From assembly GCA_030750765.1 (NCBI GenBank), contig JASMHM010000003.1:1-64000 (forward strand): a stretch of 64,000 nt of DNA, written 5' to 3'. This document shows positions 49,422 to 57,265 of this stretch, one piece after another; the stretch's first letter is position 1, and every line of letters begins with the position of its first letter. Below the pieces are notes generated by a model. The model was not told where the DNA came from. It saw nothing but the letters and a program-made list of their open reading frames with translations, and searched no databases. Origin of the DNA: Candidatus Woesearchaeota archaeon (GTDB lineage: Archaea; Nanobdellota; Nanobdellia; Woesearchaeales; ARS49). A program made the position numbers and the translations under genes.

Positions 49422-50490
49422 GACAAGAAAAGCGATCGTGGACTTAGGACAAGATCTGGTAAAAAAAATCGAAAAGAAAAAACAACCACAGATCATCGTA
49501 CCAGTACGCGCGCTATCCAACGTCATCTACAACAGGAAAACAAAACAACTAGAATTAGGTAATAAAAAATCAGAAAGACAGTTCTTTAACGTTGCCCATG
49601 CTAAAAAATTCTTGCAAACCTTAGAGATAGCCGCCATCAGCAAAGAGCTCATGGAAGAGACCAAGCACGCGAGCTTGCGAGACGTCTTCTACATGGCCAA
49701 ACGCACCATCCCGAATACCGACACGAATATCGTCGACGAACAAAGCGAAAGTGACAAGGCCATAGAAGATTTGGAATTGATCACTGGCGGAAGTAGAGAG
49801 CAGTTACATGTTAACGCTAACAAGAACGGAAGTGTTGCAGGAAAAGTCACCATTGTTGACAAAGGAGACACCATCCAATGGGATAAGATGGGAAGTGGAG
49901 GTTGGAGCATACCCTCCAACGTTGAAGAGATAAAGTTCAAGAAAATGCAAGCAAAATATGTTCTGTACATGGAAAAAGCAGCCGTGTGGGAAAGATTGCA
50001 TGAGGACAAATTCTGGGAAAAACACAAATGCATCATCATGAGCTCACAAGGACAGACCACCCGAGGAATTAGGAGGTTGTTGCAACGATTGAGCAGCGAA
50101 CACAAGCTCCCCATCTACGTCCTGGCAGACTTTGACCCGTACGGAGTGTACATCTACTCCGTCATCAAGTACGGAAGCATCAACCTTGCGCACATGAGCG
50201 GCAAGATGAGCATTCCAAGTGTAAGATTCCTGGGCATCACAGCAGACGACATCATAAAATACGATCTCAAAAAACATTTTATCAAGCTCAAAGACATCGA
50301 CATCGCACGCTTGAAGCAAATTGGAAATTATGAATGGTTCAAAGACAACAAACCATGGCAACGCCAGTTCAAGATGATGAAAGACTTCGGCGCCAAAGCA
50401 GAAATCCAAGCCCTGAGCAGCAGAGGCATCAGCTTTATTTCTGAAAAATATCTTCCAGAGAAGATCAAAAAGAACGAAGTGATCGACTAA
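49414..50490 (+). CDS. top6A: type 2 DNA topoisomerase VI subunit A (Spo11-like)
   Basis: LRDVFYMAKRTIP catalytic Tyr region; SSQGQTTRGIRRLLQRL, YVLADFDPYGVYIYSVIKYGS. Confidence 0.97.
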   Translation: MNKTRKAIVDLGQDLVKKIEKKKQPQIIVPVRALSNVIYNRKTKQLELGNKKSERQFFNVAHAKKFLQTLEIAAISKELMEETKHASLRDVFYMAKRTIPNTDTNIVDEQSESDKAIEDLELITGGSREQLHVNANKNGSVAGKVTIVDKGDTIQWDKMGSGGWSIPSNVEEIKFKKMQAKYVLYMEKAAVWERLHEDKFWEKHKCIIMSSQGQTTRGIRRLLQRLSSEHKLPIYVLADFDPYGVYIYSVIKYGSINLAHMSGKMSIPSVRFLGITADDIIKYDLKKHFIKLKDIDIARLKQIGNYEWFKDNKPWQRQFKMMKDFGAKAEIQALSSRGISFISEKYLPEKIKKNEVID

Positions 50491-50523
50491 AGACTTAAAT
50501 ATTCTAAGTGTTGATCGAACCGC

Positions 50524-51774
50524 ATGGGTAAGCACGAAACCTCAGTTCTTGCAATCGTCGCCATTGTTACCATAGCAACGATAGGCCTTCAGGTAGACAC
50601 CCAACTTACCGGGCACAACACCTTCGCTGACTACGCCACCCTTTCAGACTACTGTCCTCAACCCAAACAAATAGATACTGATTGTTTTGATAGCTGCTCA
50701 GACTGTGGTGAACCACCCGTGAATACGTGTGAAGAAGAGTTTATGGACTGCTACGAATGCGGAGAGTCACCTTTGAACATGTGCGAGCCAGATATGGGCT
50801 GCTACGAGTGTGTCATGGCACCCGAAAACAACTGCATGGACCAATACACGGAGTGCTCAATGTCTTGCCCTGTGGCAGAGTACGAACCGTGCTGGATGAA
50901 CCCAGATCCAGAAGACATGGATGGTTGCCACGACCGCAACCAACAACGGGCAGAGGCTGCGAATCGCCAGTGTAATAGAATCATGGAAGGTTGCGACAGG
51001 GAAAACGAAGCCTGCGAGCAGGCTGCGCAAGAGGCTCAGGATAGACATAACGAACACTGCACGAGGGTTTCTGAAGGCTGCATGCCAGAGGAAGCAGACT
51101 GCGAGCTCGCCGCACAGCAAGAACAAGAAGAACACAACCGGCAGTGTCAAGAACAGTCTGATGAATGTCAGCGACAGAAAGACCAGTGCAATCACGATCA
51201 CAACAGCGCAACTAACGCGTACAACGACCGTTGCACAGCCAAAGCTAGAGAATGCACAGAACAGTGCTGTGGCTGCAATGAAGACACAACCGAATGTGGG
51301 GATACCTGCTGTGGAAACGGAGAAGTCTGCAATAACGGGGAGTGCGAGCCCGGCTGTCCGAGAACAGACGCAGATGGAAACAGGGTGAAAAAATGTGGTC
51401 AAGGATCCGGACTTGCCTGCTGCATACGAAGAGACTCTAATTGTGAGATCGTGTACGGTCAAGGCACCTGCATGGCAAAAAATGGTTGCATGGTTAAGTA
51501 TGTCAGCGTCCCTAGTACAAATATTCGATCAGCCATTTCTGCGGAAGCAGAAGACGTTGGTGAAGTTACCCGAGGCACACCCGTATACGTTAAAAGTGGC
51601 GGTAACAGGTACTGGTTTGAAGTGTTCACCGACCGAAAATGCACAAACTCCGCAGGATTCATGTACTTTACCAAACTCGTTAACGAACCGCCAAGAGATG
51701 TAGGCGAACACCCGGCATACGGCGGCGGAATAGAAACCTCAGATCTCGAAACCGGCGGCGCAATTAGAGGATAA
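50524..51774 (+). CDS. secreted Cys-rich repeat protein with SH3b-like C-terminus
   Basis: TG-type N-terminal signal; CxxC-x7-C repeats; C-x6-C-x6-C-x14 ladder; CCGNGEVCNNGECEPGC; SH3b-like TNIRSAISAEAEDVGEVTRGTPVYV. Confidence 0.75.
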   Translation: MGKHETSVLAIVAIVTIATIGLQVDTQLTGHNTFADYATLSDYCPQPKQIDTDCFDSCSDCGEPPVNTCEEEFMDCYECGESPLNMCEPDMGCYECVMAPENNCMDQYTECSMSCPVAEYEPCWMNPDPEDMDGCHDRNQQRAEAANRQCNRIMEGCDRENEACEQAAQEAQDRHNEHCTRVSEGCMPEEADCELAAQQEQEEHNRQCQEQSDECQRQKDQCNHDHNSATNAYNDRCTAKARECTEQCCGCNEDTTECGDTCCGNGEVCNNGECEPGCPRTDADGNRVKKCGQGSGLACCIRRDSNCEIVYGQGTCMAKNGCMVKYVSVPSTNIRSAISAEAEDVGEVTRGTPVYVKSGGNRYWFEVFTDRKCTNSAGFMYFTKLVNEPPRDVGEHPAYGGGIETSDLETGGAIRG

Positions 51775-51784
51775 TTCTAAAAAA

Positions 51785-51874
51785 CGCGCCCGCAGGGATT
51801 CGAACCCTGGACCTACTGCTCTCTTCAACGTATTGTAGAAGGCAGTCGCTCTATCCAGGCTGAGCTACGGGCGC
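51785..51874 (-). tRNA. tRNA-Arg(TCT) with ~15-nt intron in anticodon loop
   Basis: Reverse complement GCGCCCGTAGCTCAGCCTGGATAGAGCGACTGCCTTCTA[CAATACGTTGAAGAG]AGCAGTAGGTCCAGGGTTCGAATCCCTGCGGGCGC; body nearly identical to tRNA-Arg(CCT). Confidence 0.9.
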
Positions 51875-52010
51875 ACATCTACGTCTAATGTCATCATTTT
51901 GTTTAAAAATGTATCCACCAAGTCCTTCTTGGAGGACCAGAGAACCCAAGAACCACTATCACGCCCCTGCCCAAACGTTTTTAAGCAACACGCTTCCTAA
52001 GAAGACTATT

Positions 52011-52083
52011 GCGGAGGTACCCAAGCGGCTAAGGGGAGCGCCTGCAGAGCGTTTATTCGGGGGTTCGAGTCCCTCTCTCCGCT
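52011..52083 (+). tRNA. tRNA-Cys(GCA)
   Basis: GCGGAGG...TCTCCGC-T, anticodon loop CTGCAGA, T-arm GGGGGTTCGAGTCCCTC. Confidence 0.92.
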
Positions 52084-52124
52084 TTTACATCAACTTTTTA
52101 TAGTATAGACCATCTCGTAACGGC

Positions 52125-52178
52125 ATGATGACTAGCAGACAGCAGATGTTGTTGTTATTGCTAGTTGCACTACTATAA
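52125..52178 (+). other. candidate leader peptide ORF MMTSRQQMLLLLLVALL*
   Basis: ATG about 26 nt downstream of TATA-like tttttatag; Leu run; stop codon in 5' arm of hairpin. Confidence 0.4.
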
Positions 52179-52209
52179 GTGAATCCCAAGGTTGAGGGGT
52201 TCACTATAG
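52173..52209 (+). promoter_or_regulatory. 14-bp hairpin CTAT(a)AGTGAATCCC-AAGGTTGA-GGGGTTCACTATAG
   Basis: Arms pair with one bulged A and one G-U pair; followed by T-rich sequence at 52217-52232. Confidence 0.6.
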
Positions 52210-52248
52210 ACAGAATTCTTTAGCCTTGTTTTCACGGGAGAAAAAACA

Positions 52249-52464
52249 ATGGAAAACTATGAAAGCCCAGGAACGATAGACATAACTACAGGAAGAAGAG
52301 TGGACGTAGAGGAAATGAGAGCGCGAGCGCCAATCTTCAAGGCAGACAGTTGTGGCATGCCAGACCTGAACAAAGGCAACAGGGTTGCGTACACGGGAAA
52401 TATTGTTACAGATACGTCAGCCAGTGATTGTACTCCGGATTCCGACCGTGAACAAGATCCATGA
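52249..52464 (+). CDS. hypothetical small protein (71 aa) downstream of structured leader
   Basis: ORF after purine-rich gggagaaaaaaca; overlaps 3' end of ilvE on opposite strand. Confidence 0.4.
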   Translation: MENYESPGTIDITTGRRVDVEEMRARAPIFKADSCGMPDLNKGNRVAYTGNIVTDTSASDCTPDSDREQDP

Positions 52465-53302
52465 ACGCCTCACGGAGCTCCTTGGTTACCGGACCGGGCA
52501 CGTTAGGTAGCTCTTTCCCGTCAAAGGAAGCAATAGTTGCCACCTCTGCAGCAGTACCTGTGAAGAACGCCTCATCCACAGTAGAGAGTTGATCTTGGGT
52601 GATCTTCTGCTCCTGCACGGTATGACCTAGGTTTTTGGCAAGAATCATAACGGCTTCGCGCGTGATACCGGGAAGTATCGTGCCTAGCTTTGGTGTGATG
52701 ATTACTTTATCCTTGACAAGGAAAAGATTTTCGCCAGAACCCTCAGCAACATTACCCTCGTGGTCTAACAATAGCGCTTCATCATATCCTTCTTTCCTCG
52801 CTTCGTTGCCTGCTAGCAAACTGTTGAAGTAATGACCAGAGATTTTGGCTTCTTGTATGGTACTTTTTGGGTGGAGTCGGATAAAGGAAGATATCTTTAC
52901 CTTGGTAGGTTCATCTCCCAAGTATGCACCCCATGGCCACACAGCGATAGCTACTTGAACCGGTGTGTCTTTAGGAGAAACACCTAAGTTACCATAACCA
53001 TAGAAGCAAAGAGGTCGAATGTATCCTGCAGATAGTTTGTTTTCCTTGACGGTTTGTATGATCGCGTCAGTAAGCTGCTTCTCGTTATACGGAAGTTCCA
53101 TGCCCACGGTTTTTGCTGAGAACATCAAGCGTTTGACATGCTCTTCTAAGCGAAAGATGGCAGGACCTTTTTCTGTTTCGTAAAATCATATACCTTCAAA
53201 CACCGCGCTACCGTAATGTAACGAGTGTGCTAGAACGTGAATCTTAGCCTCATCCCAGGGTACAAGCTTGCCGTCAAGCCAGATGAATTTTGTCGCCTTC
53301 AT
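52406..53302 (-). pseudogene. ilvE: branched-chain amino acid aminotransferase with in-frame TGA at codon 39
   Basis: Continuous frame [58 protein letters not shown]...; rest intact through GNVAEGSGENLFLV and GTAAEVATI. Confidence 0.9.
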
Positions 53303-53333
53303 ACAAAGAAAAAAAGGAAGGCGGTTTAAAAAA

Positions 53334-53449
53334 TTACGCTTTAGGCGTCATGAGCTCGGCAATCTTGCGCATGACTTCAGCGTTGTCATCAGTTCCCAGA
53401 ACATTAAATGGTTTATACCAAGGCTTATTCTCATCCCTAGTTTCACCAT
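53334..53449 (-). pseudogene. possible ~38-aa gene with 1-nt deletion after its start
   Basis: MVK + (one added A) [35 protein letters not shown]; open frame has no start codon otherwise. Confidence 0.3.
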
Positions 53450-53511
53450 GTCTCTAAACCTTGTCAAGTACGTACGTAACATTGATATACCTCATCACTC
53501 GACGGAGAAGT

Positions 53512-53838
53512 ATGTCAAACCACGAACTTACCGTACTCGCAGTAATCGCAGTAGTTGCACTAGGTGTCCTAGGTATGAGTGGCCAGTTTACTGGACTCGC
53601 ACACCACATTGAAGGACAATCCCCTAATGTAAAAGGTAGCAGCTATATTGGTATTCCGACAGGACCAAACGTTCCTGTAAGAGCCCAAGAGATGCCGTAC
53701 CTGACGCAGGAAGAATGGAATTTTGTTGACTATTCGACATTACCGAATATCGACATAGACCAAACTCCTCGAAGCCCTGCTGGCGAGTACACGCAAAGAG
53801 CAGCTCCTAACCGAGCAAAAACGCTACACAGAGGATAA
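53512..53838 (+). CDS. secreted/anchored small protein with TG-type N-terminal signal
   Basis: MSNHELTVLAVIAVVALGVLGMSGQFTGLAHH; TATA-like gatata upstream. Confidence 0.65.
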   Translation: MSNHELTVLAVIAVVALGVLGMSGQFTGLAHHIEGQSPNVKGSSYIGIPTGPNVPVRAQEMPYLTQEEWNFVDYSTLPNIDIDQTPRSPAGEYTQRAAPNRAKTLHRG

Positions 53839-53878
53839 TTCTATCCTTTGAATTTTTATTTTATGATTTTAGTAGAAA

Positions 53879-54271
53879 TTACTCAGATTTAGCTTTTAGA
53901 GCCTTTCCTTCTCGAGTCTGCATGTAATCGTGAAGCTCTTGTAGGCCTACCCTGTTGTTGCGGTCTTTGTCAACACGTCTCCAGTCGATGCCAGGAGGTG
54001 CCTTTTTCTCAGCAAAGCGGTTGACCTTCATTACGTGGCTGCCGCCCTCATAGACCACAGACCTTATCCACTTGGATTCATAAGTGCGAATCCCAGGACG
54101 AGGATCATCAAGAGCAGGACCAACATCCTTCTCACTCACCTTGACACTTCTCTCGTACTGAATGCCGCTGGTTTGGTGGTGAGGCGTGAAGATTACATCA
54201 TTTGCCTTGCGATAGATGCTTGAACAGCCAGAAACCACAGGTGCAACGAATGCGCCAATAAGCAATGGCAC
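53879..54271 (-). CDS. putative lipoprotein with EF-hand/dockerin-like loop, GTG start
   Basis: MPLLIGAFVAPVVSGCSS lipobox; DKDRNNRVGLQEL calcium-loop motif near C-terminus. Confidence 0.6.
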   Translation of the reverse strand: MPLLIGAFVAPVVSGCSSIYRKANDVIFTPHHQTSGIQYERSVKVSEKDVGPALDDPRPGIRTYESKWIRSVVYEGGSHVMKVNRFAEKKAPPGIDWRRVDKDRNNRVGLQELHDYMQTREGKALKAKSE

Positions 54272-54363
54272 AATAGCATTTTAAAGTCTCATAGCAGTAG
54301 TAACATAATGACAGTTTATAAAGGTGAGGGCAGTTTTATTAAGCAAGCGTAAACAGCACCGAC

Positions 54364-55065
54364 ATGACCAAAGCGCTCTATCTTGATGATGCATATCTGA
54401 AAGAATTCGACTCTAACGTAACAAAAGTAGAAGGAACGAGCGTTTGGTTGGACGAAACAGCATTCTATCCTACTAGTGGTGGACAGCCACACGATACAGG
54501 CATCATAAAGGCAGACAAGGATTACAAGGTAATCGAGGTACGAAAGCAAGATGGAGAGATCCTGCACACCGTAGATGCAGAAGGATTACAACTAGGACCC
54601 GTATCGTGCGTTATTGATTGGGAAAGACGATACAAACTCATGAGAATGCACACCTCTGCACACGTTCTTTCCCAAATAATCTTCAACGCAACCGACGCAT
54701 TGTGCAGCGGAAACGAGTTAGGGGTAGAAAAAAGCAGGATGGACTTCTCTGTACCCATAACCAAAGAGCAATTCTTAGGTTTTGTGGAAGAAGCAAACAA
54801 GATCATAGACCAAGACTTACCAATCTCTTGGAAGTTCGTACCCAAAGAAGAAGCTATCAAGATGGGAGAGGCCTTCCGCCTTATGGGGAAGAGTCACCCA
54901 GACCTAGATGTTCTTCGTATGGTCAGCATCGGAGACTTTGACATCCAAGCAGATGGCGGAACGCACGTGAAAAGCACCAAACTCGTCGGGCATCTGCAGT
55001 TACTCAAGTTCGAAAACAAGGGAAGTAAAAGAAAGCGAATCTACTGGGAACTAACGCAAGCCTAA
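54364..55065 (+). CDS. alaX: alanyl-tRNA editing protein AlaX
   Basis: TAFYPTSGGQPHDTG, MRMHTSAHVLSQII, DIQADGGTHVKSTKLVG. Confidence 0.93.
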   Translation: MTKALYLDDAYLKEFDSNVTKVEGTSVWLDETAFYPTSGGQPHDTGIIKADKDYKVIEVRKQDGEILHTVDAEGLQLGPVSCVIDWERRYKLMRMHTSAHVLSQIIFNATDALCSGNELGVEKSRMDFSVPITKEQFLGFVEEANKIIDQDLPISWKFVPKEEAIKMGEAFRLMGKSHPDLDVLRMVSIGDFDIQADGGTHVKSTKLVGHLQLLKFENKGSKRKRIYWELTQA

Positions 55066-55731
55066 CTTTCTTTGCAGGTTATGCCACCAATGTTTGCACT
55101 TCTTGATGCGTAACGTTTGCAGTCTTCTTCTGTTTGCTATCTTCAGCTTTCGCAACTCTTCTTCCTTCTCACGCTGCTTGCGCAGAACGTGCTCTGCCTC
55201 AGAGCTAGGACGCACTGCCTCTCGCACCAACCATTGTAAGACGGTAAAGACCACCAAAAACAATCCGGCAGCAGCTATGGTTCTTTGGTCTAACGTCTGC
55301 GTGGTCTGGACCAAAATAATCGCCATCACCCCTAACCCATTAATGACTGCAGACTGGGAGAGAAACATGAAAAACTTCTTCGGGCGAGCATGCTCAAGGT
55401 TGGCAACAGCCATCAACAAGCCGGTTAACAGCACAAACACCGTTATCCACAGACGGACCATGGCATCCCCAACGTTCAACGCTTCCCACGTTTCGTATGT
55501 GGTAAACAGATAGCGTAACAGACTTGCGGACACGAACGCGAATGCCACCGAATTTCCAAAGGCAGAGTTCCATCCTAACTCTTCAGTACGGTTTCTTCCA
55601 AAATATATTTGCATGGCTAGTGCAGCCACCATGAACGGGAGTACAGTCCAGAAAATACCTGGCTGGTTTAGGACATCGCTGATAAGCTCTCCGAAGAGGG
55701 GAGCGAGTTCACTGTACACATACTCTGTCAT
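55051..55731 (-). CDS. membrane protein with basic C-terminal tail, hypothetical
   Basis: Several TM segments then Arg/Lys/Glu-rich helix. Confidence 0.6.
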   Translation of the reverse strand: MTEYVYSELAPLFGELISDVLNQPGIFWTVLPFMVAALAMQIYFGRNRTEELGWNSAFGNSVAFAFVSASLLRYLFTTYETWEALNVGDAMVRLWITVFVLLTGLLMAVANLEHARPKKFFMFLSQSAVINGLGVMAIILVQTTQTLDQRTIAAAGLFLVVFTVLQWLVREAVRPSSEAEHVLRKQREKEEELRKLKIANRRRLQTLRIKKCKHWWHNLQRKLGLR

Positions 55732-55751
55732 GACGTACGCCTAGAGTAGTG

Positions 55752-56300
55752 TTATAAATTCTTTTCGACAAGCTCTCTCTGAACACGAGCTTTCTTTTGG
55801 TTTTCCAACCATCGATAGATATGCGCGTGCGAGCTTCCGCTAATCAATCCTCCCACAGCACGTCTTGCCAGGCTCACCCCTTCATAATCTCCGATGATGG
55901 CAACGGTCTTGCCATAAACACTAATGTTTGTATCAGTTAGCTCCTCCATTATGTGACGAGCCTTGCCTCCTTCCCCAATAATGCGCCCGCGTAGGCGTTC
56001 TAACTTGTTTTTCTTAGAATGTGGCTCTAAACTTATCACCTCAAGCATAACATCTTGCTTTAACAATTGCGTGGCTATCTCCGGGTTAAACCCTCTTCCT
56101 ACTGCTTTTACGATCTCCCGGCACTGAAAGAGCTTGAGAGCATCCTCGCCCGTCACCGTAGTAGAACCATCCGTGCCGTCCACCACCAACTTGGTTTTGG
56201 TGGCCTTCTCGATCTGACGTTTCATGATACCTTTGCTTCCTATGAGCACAGCTACCCGTTCTCTTGGTATCTTGATATCATACTTGAACTCTTCTGCCAT
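55752..56300 (-). CDS. KH-domain rRNA-processing protein (Dim2/Pno1-like)
   Basis: VAVLIGSKGIMKRQIEKATKTKLVVD, RGRIIGEGGKARHIMEELTDTNISVYGKTVAIIG. Confidence 0.9.
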   Translation of the reverse strand: MAEEFKYDIKIPRERVAVLIGSKGIMKRQIEKATKTKLVVDGTDGSTTVTGEDALKLFQCREIVKAVGRGFNPEIATQLLKQDVMLEVISLEPHSKKNKLERLRGRIIGEGGKARHIMEELTDTNISVYGKTVAIIGDYEGVSLARRAVGGLISGSSHAHIYRWLENQKKARVQRELVEKNL

Positions 56301-56324
56301 TATCAGTAAAGGGTAGAGGATAAT

Positions 56325-57008
56325 TTAAAGCTTATCCTTAAGCTCTTGAGGAGTGAGTTTCACCCCTATTTTTGTGAAAAACGCGGCCATCACGCGAAGG
56401 TCTCGTTCTAAGAGGTCCTCTGCGTTCGGATTCTGGAAGGACGTGGTCTGGCTGACGTCAATGATGTACGGTTTTTCGTTCCAATTCAGTAGATTGAACG
56501 GACTCAGGTCACCATGCACCATGCCTGCTTTGTGCATCGCCTTCATTTGAACAATTAATCTCTTCAAAAACTCCTTAGGTTTTTTGGGTTTTTGGCTCAC
56601 CACTTGTGGTGCTGGACCGTCATCACCGATGAACTGCATCACCACGATATTGTCGCGGTGCGCGATGAGTTTAGGGGTGTGCATTCCCATCTTTCCCAGC
56701 TTGGAAAGGTTGCTTGCCTCGCGTTTTGCCCAAGCAAACACCACTTTTCTGCGTTTTCGCTTCAAACCATCAAAGCGAGGGTCAGTACGTAAGTTTTCGA
56801 ACATGCGATTGAAGTCGCAGGTTTGTAATCTGTAGATTTTTACCAACACTCTCTTCCCTTTGCGTATGGCAGAGAAGGTGTTGGCTTCCTTCCCCACACC
56901 TATTGGGCTCTCCAACCCATCAAAATGGCCCTGTCCCATCATGTGAAAAAGGTTTTTTTCTGTATACAGGTCAAAAACGTCCTGGAGTGTCTTAAACTTC
57001 TCTTTCAT
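56325..57008 (-). CDS. rio1: RIO-type serine/threonine kinase Rio1
   Basis: PIGVGKEANTF, VLVKIYRL, MVHGDLSPFNLLNWNEKPYIIDVSQ. Confidence 0.95.
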   Translation of the reverse strand: MKEKFKTLQDVFDLYTEKNLFHMMGQGHFDGLESPIGVGKEANTFSAIRKGKRVLVKIYRLQTCDFNRMFENLRTDPRFDGLKRKRRKVVFAWAKREASNLSKLGKMGMHTPKLIAHRDNIVVMQFIGDDGPAPQVVSQKPKKPKEFLKRLIVQMKAMHKAGMVHGDLSPFNLLNWNEKPYIIDVSQTTSFQNPNAEDLLERDLRVMAAFFTKIGVKLTPQELKDKL

Positions 57009-57090
57009 GGTCTTTTGATACCCTCAAGCCTTTTATGCTTTTGGCATGGAACAGAGCACCGTAACCTTTATAAATCAACAACACCTTTTT

Positions 57091-57265
57091 GTGTCAGGCC
57101 AAGGCCCGACACGAGAGTACCCAATCGAGCAAGGTGCATAACCTGCAAGGAACTTGGGGGTTAGTGTCTTGGGCTACATTTATTGGCCTACAAAGGAAGA
57201 GTCACTTGTTCACCATTCACCAAAGGCACAGACGGTAACCAGGCAGCTCTTTCTGGGGGAAAATC
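57091..57265 (+). ncRNA. long structured 5' leader/RNA upstream of dnaG, class unknown
   Basis: TATA-like ctttataaat at 57066-57075; AGGCCAA (57096-57102)/TTGGCCT (57183-57189), GACAC (57108-57112)/GTGTC (57164-57168), ACCCAA/TTGGGGGT, GCAAGGTgcataACCTGC pairings. Confidence 0.45.

Noticed and set aside
51888-52103. 71-aa ORF
   Set aside because: Reads through tRNA-Cys(GCA)
53186-53188. Genome-wide TGA reassignment
   Set aside because: TGA terminates several intact genes here (L40e, L1, gatD region), so a code change is not supported
53268-53612. 114-aa plus-strand ORF
   Set aside because: Crosses the ilvE 5' end, a promoter region and the better-supported start at 53512
57096-57192. H/ACA guide RNA interpretation of the dnaG leader (ACA right after TTGGCCT, 14 nt from upper stem)
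   Set aside because: There is essentially no unpaired 5' pocket strand to act as guide and no clear K-turn; spacing may be coincidence
57195-57230. RNase P RNA resemblance (AGGAAGAGTC similar to conserved GGAAAGTC)
   Set aside because: Other universally conserved P4/CR-V elements are not found in the expected arrangement
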